Positions 8,563-17,337 of a stretch of 64,000 nt of DNA are shown piece by piece. Position 1 is the first letter of the stretch, and each line of letters starts with the position of its first letter. Below the pieces are notes generated by a model. It did not search any database. It was given only the letters and a program-made list of their open reading frames with translations, and was not told where the DNA came from. Origin of the DNA: Agarivorans gilvus (GTDB lineage Bacteria > Pseudomonadota > Gammaproteobacteria > Enterobacterales > Celerinatantimonadaceae). The DNA lies in contig NZ_CP013021.1 of assembly GCF_001420915.1 (NCBI RefSeq), positions 134,001 through 198,000 on the forward strand, in the 5' to 3' direction. Both the position numbers and the translations under genes were made by a program.

Positions 8563-10185
8563 TCACTGATTAACCGCAATGCCAATACCAATGCTTTGGT
8601 TGGACTTGTTGTAATCGATTAACGACTCTCCGTAGCCATTAAAGTACTTCATGTAGAGGGCAATTTCAGGGGTGAGTCGATAAGCCCAGCGTAAATCGAA
8701 TGCCCCTTTATTGTCCCGCTTAAGGTTATTTCTGGCTAATACGCTTAAGCGGTGGTCGGGATTAAGCTGCCAGTTAGCGCTTAACTCGCCATAACCATAG
8801 TAGTCTTCGATGTTGGGGTTATCATCGTCGTTGGCATCTTCGTTAAGCCGATACCAAGGTTTAAGCGCCACTTCAACAGGTCCTGCGTTAAAGCCAAATT
8901 CGGCATACAGGCGATTCCAAGAGCGCGAGCGTAGTTCTGATTGGCCATTGGACTCATGTACAAAACCTACACGTAGCCATTGTAAAATGGGTGCAAGTTC
9001 TGGAGCGCTAGTGGCGTTCCATTGATAGAAAAACTCTGGCTCGTAATTGGTTTCTCTAATCGCATCGCTAGAGCGTTGGTAAGCTTGCCAAAAGGTTTGC
9101 TGAGAATAGGCAAAGTTGAGGTTGTCGCTGTCGGTAAACAAATGGAAGGGTAGGGTAAGACGAAAGCTAATTTGAAATTCCACTTCTGAGCTTTCGGGTT
9201 GTTTGCCGCGTAATCCGTTGGCTAGATCAGGTTTGGCTGGGTTGGCATTGTATTTAAAAGCTAATAGGTAGTTATCCCTAAACATGCTTAGCCCGCCGTA
9301 GGTCCACTTGCTGCTGTTTGACATCATTTCTCGGCTATCACCAATTCGGTTTAGCGCAAGCCCAAGGCCAAAGCTTTGGTTATGGATGTTGTAGTCGAGC
9401 ATGGACTCGCCATAGCCGTTAAAGTATTTGGCGTAGAGCGATAATGCCGGGCTGAAACAATAAGAAAAACGTAAATCTACAGCGCCCTTGTTGTCGGCTT
9501 TTAGGTTGTTTCTCAGCATCGCTGAGACCCTATGGTTACATTGGCTGTCACCAAATAGGTAGCTAAGATTAAGCTCGCCATAACCGTAGTAGTCTACAAA
9601 GTCGCCACCGTTATTGACCTCTGGGCCAAATGGTAGCCAAGGCTTAAAGCTGATTAACCAATCGTTGTAGGAGGTATCCAATTGTAAGTAAATACGCTCC
9701 CAACGGCGGTCAAATTCGTCGGTTGAACCATTGGCTTGATGACTAAGGCCAATACTGGCGGCACGTAATAACCAGCGATCTTGGGCGAGGCTAAATTGCT
9801 TTGGTCGCCAAGTATAAATTATTTCTGGTTCGTAGCTGGTATCACGAAAGGGAGCGGAAAAAGGCTTATTGTAAACCTGCCAAAAGCTTTGTTGGGTATA
9901 AGCAAGGCTAAAGTAGTCTCTTTTACTCAGTAGGTTCTCAGCCACAATAAGTTTGCCACTAAACTGGAATTCAGCTTCTAGCTTGTCGATGGCCTGTTCC
10001 GAATTTTGTACTTTTCTCGCCAGGCGAGGAGAGTAGTCACTTAAACTGGCTGGATCGGGGTTATATTTGGCGAACAGGATGTAGGTATCACGGTAAGTGA
10101 CTAGTCGTGGGCCTTGCTCGGCTTCCGCATAGAGCGAGCCAAGAATTAAACACCCGGCAAGTAATCCAAATAACTGTTTTTGCAT
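8563..10185 (-). CDS. tandem outer-membrane phospholipase A (two OMPLA barrels in one chain)
   Basis: A 540-residue protein, about twice the 289 residues of E. coli PldA, with an N-terminal signal peptide and two homologous barrels (about 28-283 and 295-540). Shared landmarks are YFNGYGES (255-261, 515-521), RNNLK.DNKGA, DYYGYGEL and FRDTSYEP/IRETNYEP. The second copy keeps the OMPLA active-site block HESNG...SRSWNR with His410, Ser412 and Asn424 at the family spacing. In the first copy the block is HQANG...DRRWER: His149 is kept, but Ser becomes Ala151 and Asn becomes Glu163, so it should be inactive. OMPLA works as a calcium-dependent dimer, so this looks like a built-in active/inactive pair. 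Start at 10185 has CAGGGATGTT upstream. Confidence 0.85.
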   Translation of the reverse strand: MQKQLFGLLAGCLILGSLYAEAEQGPRLVTYRDTYILFAKYNPDPASLSDYSPRLARKVQNSEQAIDKLEAEFQFSGKLIVAENLLSKRDYFSLAYTQQSFWQVYNKPFSAPFRDTSYEPEIIYTWRPKQFSLAQDRWLLRAASIGLSHQANGSTDEFDRRWERIYLQLDTSYNDWLISFKPWLPFGPEVNNGGDFVDYYGYGELNLSYLFGDSQCNHRVSAMLRNNLKADNKGAVDLRFSYCFSPALSLYAKYFNGYGESMLDYNIHNQSFGLGLALNRIGDSREMMSNSSKWTYGGLSMFRDNYLLAFKYNANPAKPDLANGLRGKQPESSEVEFQISFRLTLPFHLFTDSDNLNFAYSQQTFWQAYQRSSDAIRETNYEPEFFYQWNATSAPELAPILQWLRVGFVHESNGQSELRSRSWNRLYAEFGFNAGPVEVALKPWYRLNEDANDDDNPNIEDYYGYGELSANWQLNPDHRLSVLARNNLKRDNKGAFDLRWAYRLTPEIALYMKYFNGYGESLIDYNKSNQSIGIGIAVNQ

Positions 10186-10427
10186 AACATCCCTGTATAT
10201 TCAGAGGGCCAGCTGCTCAGTGAATTCCAGTGAGCATCCTTATTTATAGAGCATGGTAGCGGGGAAAGCGTGAAGAAGCGAGCTTGCATAGCGAAAGAAT
10301 AAGCTGAGTTTGCAGAGCATGGCTTGTTACATTGCTACTGCTCTAGGCTGGTTTAAGTGTTTCTACTTGGCAATATGTTAATTGTTTGTTGTAATTGATG
10401 TTTATTAACTTTGAGTATATAGGTGAT

Positions 10428-11573
10428 ATGGCCACTTCTTCAGCTAGCCCAGTTGGCACAAGCGCTTATCAACTACATTCGAGTTTACCTGAAGTGGCTT
10501 ACCAAGCCAGCTCACCTTTTTGTCACCCCATTTTTTTACGGGCTTTAGAACAACAAGCTTGTGTTGGCCATAATAGTGGTTGGCAAGCTTGCCATATTGA
10601 ATTGACTCAAGCTCAAATACTGTTGCCCAGTTACATTAAGACCCATAGTTATGGCGAATATGTGTTTGACTGGGCGTGGGCCGATGCATTTCATCGTTAC
10701 GGATTTCACTACTATCCCAAGTTGGTAACGATGCAGCCGTTTACTCCAGTGAGTGGAGACAAACATTTTGGCCCGCCGCTAACTGCTGCCACTTTGGCAT
10801 TATGCGTGGATAGCGTAAAACAGATTTGTCAGCAACAACAACTAAGCTCTTGGCATTGTAATTTTGTTAGCGAGTCCTTGGCCGAGCAAATGGCGCAGCA
10901 AGGCATGCTTATACGTCATGGTGTGCAGTTTCAGTGGTTTAACCGTGGCTACCGTGACTTTCAAGAGTATCTAGCCCGCTTTACCTCACGCAAACGCAAG
11001 ATGGTCAACAAAGAGCGGCGTGTGGCACAATCAGCGGTAGAGGCTATTCACTGGCGTTATGGTAATGAGTTGAGTGACTCACAGTTACAGGCGTTTTATC
11101 AGTGTTATCAATCCAGTTACCTTAAGCGTGGCCATAAACCTTATTTGTCATTGAGCTTTTTTAAACAGCTTTGTGAACAAATGGGGAGTTCGATGTTGTT
11201 TGTTCAAGCAGAGCAAGCGCAACAAGTGGTAGCCAGTGCCTTGTTCTTTTTTGATCAATCCACCTTATATGGACGTTATTGGGGCTGCATTCAAGAGCTT
11301 GAAATGTTGCATTTTGAGTTGTGTTTTTATCAGGGAATCGAGTTCGCTTTAGCTAAAGGCCTAACTGAGTTTAATCCTGGCACCCAGGGGGAGCATAAGT
11401 TATTGCGAGGTTTTGAGCCCATCACCACTTATTCGGCCCATTATGTGGCCGATCCCGCCTTTGCTAGTGCCATTGCGCAGTTCTGCGAGGAAGAGCGAGC
11501 TCACATGGACAGCTACCAGCAGCAGTGTCGGTCGTTGTTACCCTTTAAACATCATACTGTCCTTGGCGCTTAG
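10428..11573 (+). CDS. FemAB-like acyltransferase (COG3146 family)
   Basis: About 381 residues of the FemAB_like/COG3146 family, uncharacterised proteins with the GNAT-type fold of peptidyl transferases. Diagnostic stretches are SSPFCHPIFLRALE, YVFDWAWADAFHRYG, YYPKLVTMQPFTPV, FTSRKRKMVNKERR, LYGRYWGCIQE and TEFNPGTQGEHKLLRGFEP. No signal peptide, so a cytoplasmic enzyme. ATG 10428 has AGGTG close upstream; ATG 10398 and TTG 10395 are longer alternatives. It may act on peptidoglycan precursors or another aminoacylated substrate, but no function is established for the family as far as I know. Confidence 0.8.
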   Translation: MATSSASPVGTSAYQLHSSLPEVAYQASSPFCHPIFLRALEQQACVGHNSGWQACHIELTQAQILLPSYIKTHSYGEYVFDWAWADAFHRYGFHYYPKLVTMQPFTPVSGDKHFGPPLTAATLALCVDSVKQICQQQQLSSWHCNFVSESLAEQMAQQGMLIRHGVQFQWFNRGYRDFQEYLARFTSRKRKMVNKERRVAQSAVEAIHWRYGNELSDSQLQAFYQCYQSSYLKRGHKPYLSLSFFKQLCEQMGSSMLFVQAEQAQQVVASALFFFDQSTLYGRYWGCIQELEMLHFELCFYQGIEFALAKGLTEFNPGTQGEHKLLRGFEPITTYSAHYVADPAFASAIAQFCEEERAHMDSYQQQCRSLLPFKHHTVLGA

Positions 11574-11946
11574 CGCTGAGTTTTTATCTTTACCTTGGTG
11601 TAGTCTCAGCCGATACCTCAGTGCCGTGAGACGCTACGACTTAGCTGGTGCTTGATGAATAAAGTGCTGGGTTGGATTTTATGCCTTAGCGCTAGGTTTT
11701 ATTCAGTTTTAATCCAAAGCTCCTTTCTTTACAGCCAGTTAGCAGCAGTTTGTGAAGAATAATCTTGCTATGTATAGGCTCACTATGGTACTCATTGTTT
11801 AATAATTACACTTATTTAGTGGTTAACTAAGCAGATCTAGCGAATTTTGCTGGTAGGGTTAATAACTAAAGGCTCAAAGGATGAGCGGGTAAGAGTACTT
11901 GAGTAGTGGACTTATAGGCCGCTGCGGTGAAGCTAAAGGAAGGCGA
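11574..11946. other. intergenic region upstream of the Amt-GGDEF-EAL gene
   Basis: About 370 bases with no credible gene. It should hold the promoter of the next gene, but I cannot single out a convincing -35/-10 pair. A short GC palindrome (GGCGCTTAGCGCTGAG) overlaps the end of the preceding gene. Confidence 0.35.
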
Positions 11947-14900
11947 ATGGAATATTCTTGGCTGTTAATCACAGCTTTCTTAGTATTTATCATGCAGGCA
12001 GGTTTCTTATGCCTCGAAACCGGTAAAATCCGCAGTAAAAACAGTATCAACGTTGCCGCAAAAAACATCTCTGACTTTATTATTGCTGTTCTTGTTTATT
12101 GGGCCTTTGGTTTTGCGCTGATGTTTGGCGAGAGTCAAAACGGTCTCTGGGGAGGTAGCGAGTTCTTCTTTGGCGACCAGCAAAGCCCTTATCAAATTAG
12201 CTTCTTTTTGTTTCAAACCATGTTCTGTGGCACGGCTGCCACCTTGTTATCTGGCGCTGTGGCCGAGCGTATGTCCTTTGTTGGCTATTTGACTATCTCC
12301 TTGGTGTTAAGTGCCGTGATTTATCCGGTGGTTGGCCACTGGGCGTGGTCATCGGTGTATATTGAAGGTAATGCCGGGTGGTTACAGGAATATGGTTTTG
12401 TTGATTTTGCGGGGTCTACCATCGTCCATTCGGTGGGCGGCTATGTAGCCTTAGCCGCTATTGTGATTATTGGTCCGCGCATTGGCCGTTTTGATAACCA
12501 GCAAGCCATGCCTGTTGGGAATAACTTACCCATGTCTGTATTAGGCACCTTGTTGTTATGGTTGGGGTGGTTTGGTTTTAACGGTGGCAGTACCTTGGTG
12601 CTCAATGAACATGTACCTAAAATTATTCTCAATACCTGTTTAGCCGCTGTTGCTGGTGGCTTGGTTAGTTCGTTATGCCATTATCGTGCACGGCGTTTTT
12701 TTGATGTGGGCTACATTCTAAATGGGGTGATCGCCGGTTTAGTGTCTATTACCGCGGGTTGCCATGTTATGTCGACTCAGGCCGCATTGGTGGTGGGCTT
12801 AGTGGCCGGATTAGTGCTCTATTGGGGAACGCTGTGGCTTGAGAAACTAAAAATAGATGATGCGCTGGGGGTGGTGCCGGCACACTTATTTGCTGGCATA
12901 TGGGGGACTTTTGCAGTGGCTGTGTTTGGCGACTTGTCGCTTATTGGCACTGGTTTAAGTCGCGCGGAGCAAGTCTACGCTCAGCTGTTGGGAATAGTCA
13001 GCATTGGTGTATACAGCTTAAGCCTTTCGTTTATTTTGTTGTGGCTGATTAATCGCTTCATTCCGCTGCGGGTCAGTCGAGAAGATGAGTTACAAGGCAT
13101 GAATGTGTCTGAACACCATGCCTCAACCGAGCTAATTGACTTGCTTGACTCTATGGCTAGCCAACAGCGAAGAGGACAGTTTTCAGATCCCGTGCCAGTG
13201 GAGCCGTTTACGGAAGTGGGGCAAATTGCCAGCCAATACAATCAAGTGATTGATCGGGTGAACAGCGAAATTTCCAAAAGGGATGATGCTATAGAGAGTT
13301 TTCGTGCCAGTGAAAAACGTAAGAGCGCGATTCTAGATTCCTCCATGGACAGCATTATTAGCATTGATTTAGAGGGGCGGATTATCGAGTTTAATCCCGC
13401 CGCCGAGCGCACTTTTGGTTACCTTAAAGAACAGGTGATTAATAAAAGTTTTATTACGCTGTTTGTATTACCCAAAGATCAGCAAGAAGTGGCTAGCAGC
13501 TTAGCTTTTAAGTTCTCTAGCTCTCAGGGCTTGCTTCGCCACCGCCGCAATTCTATTACCCTGACGCGTCATTCGGCCCATGAGTTTCCTGCGGAAATTA
13601 CCATTACCGGCGCTTCTTTTGGTAGCAGTATGGATAACGAGTTTACCTTGCATATTCGCGATGTGACTCGGCAATTAAAATTGCGTGATAAGTTGCGTCA
13701 GCTGGCCTACAGCGATCCCTTAACTGGGTTATATAACCGTACCTACTTGATGGAAGCCTTAAATAAAATCGCCTTGCGTAAGCATGAAGGGCGTAGTCAA
13801 GTATTGCTGTTTTTCATGGACTTAGATCGCTTTAAAAAAATTAACGATACCCTCGGCCATAAGGCAGGAGACGAATTACTGTGTGAGGTAGCTAAGCGCT
13901 TAGTGGATGTGACCCGCGCCAGCGACATTATCGCTCGCTGGGGGGGCGATGAGTTTGTGATTTTGTTTACCGACTCAGTGACTATCGATTTAGCGCATAA
14001 AAAGGCCAATGCTATTTTGTCGATTATGCGCCAGCCTTTAGAGCTAGATGGACGGGTAATTAATATTCCTACCAGTATTGGTGTGGCTTTCGCCGATGTG
14101 GCCGAAATTAAAGCTGAGCAGCTAATTCAGCATGCCGATATTGCCATGTATTACGCCAAGCAACGTGGCCGGGATAACTACCAATTGTTTGAAGCTGAAA
14201 TGGCCCATAAGGCGGCGCGCAGCTTTGATTATGAACAAGAGATGCAAAAGGGCCTTAATGAGCATCAGCAGTTTTCCATTGTTTACCAGCCCAAGGTCAA
14301 CGCCGAGCGCAAGCTTTTAGGCTTAGAAGCATTGATGCGCTGGAATCACCCCCAAGAGGGCAATATTTCGCCCAGCGAGTTTATTCCCTTGGCTGAAGAG
14401 TCAGATTTGATTATTCAGCTGGGTGAGCTAGCCATTGCTCAGGTTTGCCAGCAGCTCTTTGTGTGGAAAAAGCTGGCTTACCCCAAAATAGTGGTATCGG
14501 TGAATATTTCCGGTAAGCATTTGGTTTCAGGCCGCTTAGAGCCGTTTGTGAGTAAGATGTTGCAACAATATCAGCTAGACGGTGAACAGTTGGAGTTTGA
14601 AATTACCGAGGGGGTATTACTCACCGATATTGAACGTTGTATTGAGGTGATGTCGGGCTTAAAGCAACTGAATATTCAAATATCGGTGGATGATTTCGGC
14701 ACCGGCTATTCTTCCTTAAATTACTTGAAACGCCTGCCCATTGATGTGCTTAAAATTGATCGCTCGTTTGTGGAAGAGTGTGCCAGCACCGTCGAAGATG
14801 GACAAATATGTTCAACCATTATTAACCTTGCCAATAACCTCGAGTTGGTGACGGTAGCAGAAGGCGTGGAAACGCGCGAGCAGTTAGATTTTCTGCAGCA

Positions 14901-15027
14901 TCATGGTTGCTACATTTACCAAGGCTTTTATTTCTATCGCCCTATGTCGGCGGATGCGATTACTCAGTTATTGTTAAAACAGGAGCACTTATCGATAGCC
15001 GAAATGGCCTTAGATGGCAGTGTGTAG
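11947..15027 (+). CDS. ammonium-transporter-domain sensor fused to PAS, GGDEF and EAL
   Basis: A 1026-residue membrane protein. Residues 1 to about 385 are a full Amt/AmtB channel domain: the two pore histidines appear in FAGSTIVHSVGG and GVVPAHLFAGIWG, and the tail LRVSREDELQGMNVSEHH is typical of Amt C-termini. A linker and a PAS domain (about 455-570, IISIDLEGRIIEFNPAAERTFGY) follow. GGDEF is intact at 666-670 with an RxxD inhibitory site at 657-660, and EAL is intact at 794-796 with EITE and DDFGTGYSSL, so both c-di-GMP synthesis and hydrolysis are possible. Start chosen at 11947, preceded by AAAGGAAGG. The architecture suggests that ammonium binding or passage controls c-di-GMP; that is inference. 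Confidence 0.92.
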   Translation: MEYSWLLITAFLVFIMQAGFLCLETGKIRSKNSINVAAKNISDFIIAVLVYWAFGFALMFGESQNGLWGGSEFFFGDQQSPYQISFFLFQTMFCGTAATLLSGAVAERMSFVGYLTISLVLSAVIYPVVGHWAWSSVYIEGNAGWLQEYGFVDFAGSTIVHSVGGYVALAAIVIIGPRIGRFDNQQAMPVGNNLPMSVLGTLLLWLGWFGFNGGSTLVLNEHVPKIILNTCLAAVAGGLVSSLCHYRARRFFDVGYILNGVIAGLVSITAGCHVMSTQAALVVGLVAGLVLYWGTLWLEKLKIDDALGVVPAHLFAGIWGTFAVAVFGDLSLIGTGLSRAEQVYAQLLGIVSIGVYSLSLSFILLWLINRFIPLRVSREDELQGMNVSEHHASTELIDLLDSMASQQRRGQFSDPVPVEPFTEVGQIASQYNQVIDRVNSEISKRDDAIESFRASEKRKSAILDSSMDSIISIDLEGRIIEFNPAAERTFGYLKEQVINKSFITLFVLPKDQQEVASSLAFKFSSSQGLLRHRRNSITLTRHSAHEFPAEITITGASFGSSMDNEFTLHIRDVTRQLKLRDKLRQLAYSDPLTGLYNRTYLMEALNKIALRKHEGRSQVLLFFMDLDRFKKINDTLGHKAGDELLCEVAKRLVDVTRASDIIARWGGDEFVILFTDSVTIDLAHKKANAILSIMRQPLELDGRVINIPTSIGVAFADVAEIKAEQLIQHADIAMYYAKQRGRDNYQLFEAEMAHKAARSFDYEQEMQKGLNEHQQFSIVYQPKVNAERKLLGLEALMRWNHPQEGNISPSEFIPLAEESDLIIQLGELAIAQVCQQLFVWKKLAYPKIVVSVNISGKHLVSGRLEPFVSKMLQQYQLDGEQLEFEITEGVLLTDIERCIEVMSGLKQLNIQISVDDFGTGYSSLNYLKRLPIDVLKIDRSFVEECASTVEDGQICSTIINLANNLELVTVAEGVETREQLDFLQHHGCYIYQGFYFYRPMSADAITQLLLKQEHLSIAEMALDGSV

Positions 15028-15043
15028 CTTTAGCGGAAAGAAA

Positions 15044-15067
15044 AAAGGCGAGCATCAGCTCGCCTTT
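15044..15067. terminator. bidirectional terminator between convergent genes
   Basis: AAAGGCGAGC and GCTCGCCTTT pair over a 4-base loop. A-rich sequence on the left gives a good T run for minus-strand (leu) transcription; on the plus strand the tail is weaker (TTTGTTGTTTT). Confidence 0.8.
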
Positions 15068-15073
15068 GTTGTT

Positions 15074-16606
15074 TTATGCTTGACGTTGGTGCAAGCGAAC
15101 ATTAAGCATTCTGAGTACTGCTTGAATACCGGCAAATACTTGGTTCGAGTTAATCCCACGGGTGTGGAATTGCTTCTTGTCATCGGCCCATTGAATAATA
15201 CATTCGGTTAGGGCGTTTGCTTTACCACCGGGCGGGATCCGCACTTCGTAGTCAAGTAACTCTGGCATGCTCAGCTTAGCTTTACGCAGTGGCATTTCTA
15301 GCGCCTTCATGAAGGCATCAAAACCGCCGTTTCCGTGCCCCGAGCTCTTATACACTTCATCACCAATGCGTAGGCGGATGTTGGCCGAAGATTCTAAATC
15401 CAAGCCACTGGTAATGGAGCAATTAAGCAGCTCAATATGCGCAAAGTCGTTGCTTTCCATGATGTCGGCAATGATGAAGGGCAAGTCTGCTGGCGTAATC
15501 GTGGCCTTTTGGTCACCTAGCTGGACAATTTTATTCAACAGTTTTTGCTGATTCTCGGGCGATAGCTCGATTTCCATAGCTTCAAGGTTTTTATTAATTG
15601 AAGCCTTGCCCGCCATTTTTCCTAAGGCGTAGCTACGTTCACGACCAAAGCGCTCAGGGCTGAGCTCGGTCATGTATAAGTCACCCTTTTGGTCTCCGTC
15701 GGCATGAATGCCGGCAGTTTGGGTGAATACATCGGCGCCTACAATCGGGGTATTGGCGGCTAAACGTTTTCCAGAAAAGCTTTCAACCAACTTGGCAATA
15801 TTGTGAATTTCAGTCTCATCAATATTGAGTTTAAAGCCGAGTTTGTCTTTCAGTACTACCGATACCTCGGCTAATGAGGCATTACCGGCGCGCTCGCCTA
15901 AGCAGTTCATGGTGCAATGAATCGAATCAACGCCGGCTTCGGCTGCCGCCATGGCATTGGCCGTGGCTAAACCGTAATCGTTGTGCGGGTGAAAGTTAAA
16001 TTTCACTCCAGGAAAGCGCTCAATCATGTCGCTTAGGCTAGCATGTACTTCTTTGGGAGCCATAACGCCTAGAGTATCGGGCAACATGAAATGGTTAATA
16101 CCTTGGTTTTGCAAAGCATCAACCAATTGGTAAACATAATCTGGGCTATTGGCATAGCCATTTGACCAGTCTTCTAGGTAGACATTTACGCTTAAACCTT
16201 GGCTATGGGCATAGCTGATGGTTTGGCGAATGTCTTCGATATGCTGTTCTAGAGTTTTGCCTAGTTGGTTGGTGCAATGGTTAAGGCTGCCTTTGGTGAG
16301 TAGGTTAATCACCTTAGCGCCGGATTCTACTATCCAATCGACGCTTTTGTTTTTGTCGACAAAGCCTAAAATTTCAATTTTTTCTAAGTATCCAGCGCCT
16401 TTGGCCCACTCAGTGAGTTGCTGGACTGCGGCTTTTTCGCCATCGGATACCCGCGCAGAAGCGACTTCAATTCGGTCAACTTTGAGCGATTGAAGTAGGG
16501 CTTTACCTATGCTGACTTTTTCTTGGGGGAAGTAGGACACACCTTGAGTTTGCTCGCCGTCACGAAGGGTTGTGTCCATGAGCTGTATTGAGCGTTGTTG
16601 CTCCAT
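15074..16606 (-). CDS. leuA: 2-isopropylmalate synthase, Bacteroidota-like type
   Basis: A 510-residue HMGL-type synthase with a C-terminal LeuA allosteric domain (from about 385). Catalytic features: DTTLRDGEQ at 11-19, the metal ligands HPH at 206-208, and GERAGN near 238. It should condense acetyl-CoA with 2-oxoisovalerate in leucine synthesis; its place behind leuC and leuD supports this. Wording such as DTTLRDGEQTQGVSY, VDRIEVASARVSDGE, LLTKGSLNH and NVYLEDWSNG resembles the enzyme of Bacteroidetes/Flavobacteria, not E. coli LeuA, as far as I recall. Citramalate synthase activity is an alternative. It is last in the operon and is followed by a terminator; leuB is absent. Confidence 0.85.
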   Translation of the reverse strand: MEQQRSIQLMDTTLRDGEQTQGVSYFPQEKVSIGKALLQSLKVDRIEVASARVSDGEKAAVQQLTEWAKGAGYLEKIEILGFVDKNKSVDWIVESGAKVINLLTKGSLNHCTNQLGKTLEQHIEDIRQTISYAHSQGLSVNVYLEDWSNGYANSPDYVYQLVDALQNQGINHFMLPDTLGVMAPKEVHASLSDMIERFPGVKFNFHPHNDYGLATANAMAAAEAGVDSIHCTMNCLGERAGNASLAEVSVVLKDKLGFKLNIDETEIHNIAKLVESFSGKRLAANTPIVGADVFTQTAGIHADGDQKGDLYMTELSPERFGRERSYALGKMAGKASINKNLEAMEIELSPENQQKLLNKIVQLGDQKATITPADLPFIIADIMESNDFAHIELLNCSITSGLDLESSANIRLRIGDEVYKSSGHGNGGFDAFMKALEMPLRKAKLSMPELLDYEVRIPPGGKANALTECIIQWADDKKQFHTRGINSNQVFAGIQAVLRMLNVRLHQRQA

Positions 16607-16671
16607 AAACTACGTCTCGCAGTGAAGAGATTGGCTTGAAAGGCGCAGCAGGCGCTGCGCCAGACGTACAA

Positions 16672-17289
16672 CTACGCGCTTGGCCAAAGCCAAGGTAGCT
16701 GTTGTTTGTGTTTTTCTTCAAATTCGGCAATTTTATCTTCGAATTTCAAAGTCCAACCGATGTCATCAAGGCCTTTCAACAAAGTCTCTTTACGGAAGGG
16801 GTCAACATCAAACGCAATTTCTTTACCTGCAGGAGTTTGAATCAGCTGGTTTTCTAAATCGATAGTGATTTCAATACCCGGTGCTGCTTCTACTTCATCC
16901 ATTAATGCTTTTAAGGTAGCGGCATCAACAACGATCGGTAAAATGCCGTTCTTAAAGCAGTTGCTAAAGAAAATATCGGCGTAGCTGGTTGAGATGATGG
17001 TATTGAAACCGTAATCGGCGATCGACCAAGGGGCGTGCTCACGTGAGCTACCACAACCAAAGTTATCACCGGCAATCAGAATTTTTGCGCCTTTAAACTC
17101 GGGGCGATTTAATTCAAATTCTGGGTTTTCAGTACCATCTTCTAGGTAGCGCCAATCGTGGAAAAGGTGAACACCAAAGCCAGTACGTTCCACTTTTTTT
17201 AGAAACTGTTTAGCAATGATTTGGTCGGTATCAACGTTGCTGCGATTCATTACTGCGGCAACAGAGCTGTGTTTTTCATAAGGTTGCAT
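16672..17289 (-). CDS. leuD: 3-isopropylmalate dehydratase small subunit
   Basis: 205 residues from the ATG at 17289, which has GGAG 7 bases upstream; the open frame continues to 17310 but without a better start. LeuD landmarks are VDTDQIIAKQFLK, GFGVHLFHDWRY, the swivelling-domain motif GDNFGCGSSREHAPW, and FFSNCFKNGILPIVV. With LeuC it isomerises 2- to 3-isopropylmalate in the cytoplasm. It lies 48 bases after leuC and 65 before leuA, consistent with one transcript. Confidence 0.95.
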   Translation of the reverse strand: MQPYEKHSSVAAVMNRSNVDTDQIIAKQFLKKVERTGFGVHLFHDWRYLEDGTENPEFELNRPEFKGAKILIAGDNFGCGSSREHAPWSIADYGFNTIISTSYADIFFSNCFKNGILPIVVDAATLKALMDEVEAAPGIEITIDLENQLIQTPAGKEIAFDVDPFRKETLLKGLDDIGWTLKFEDKIAEFEEKHKQQLPWLWPSA

Positions 17290-17337
17290 ATTTAACTCCA
17301 AAAATTTCACTCACATCGATAACTCAATGTGTTTACA

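Noticed and set aside
8781..8963. frames inside the OMPLA gene on the minus strand
   Set aside because: Shadow of the real gene; the repeated character reflects the tandem barrels, not a separate repeat element.
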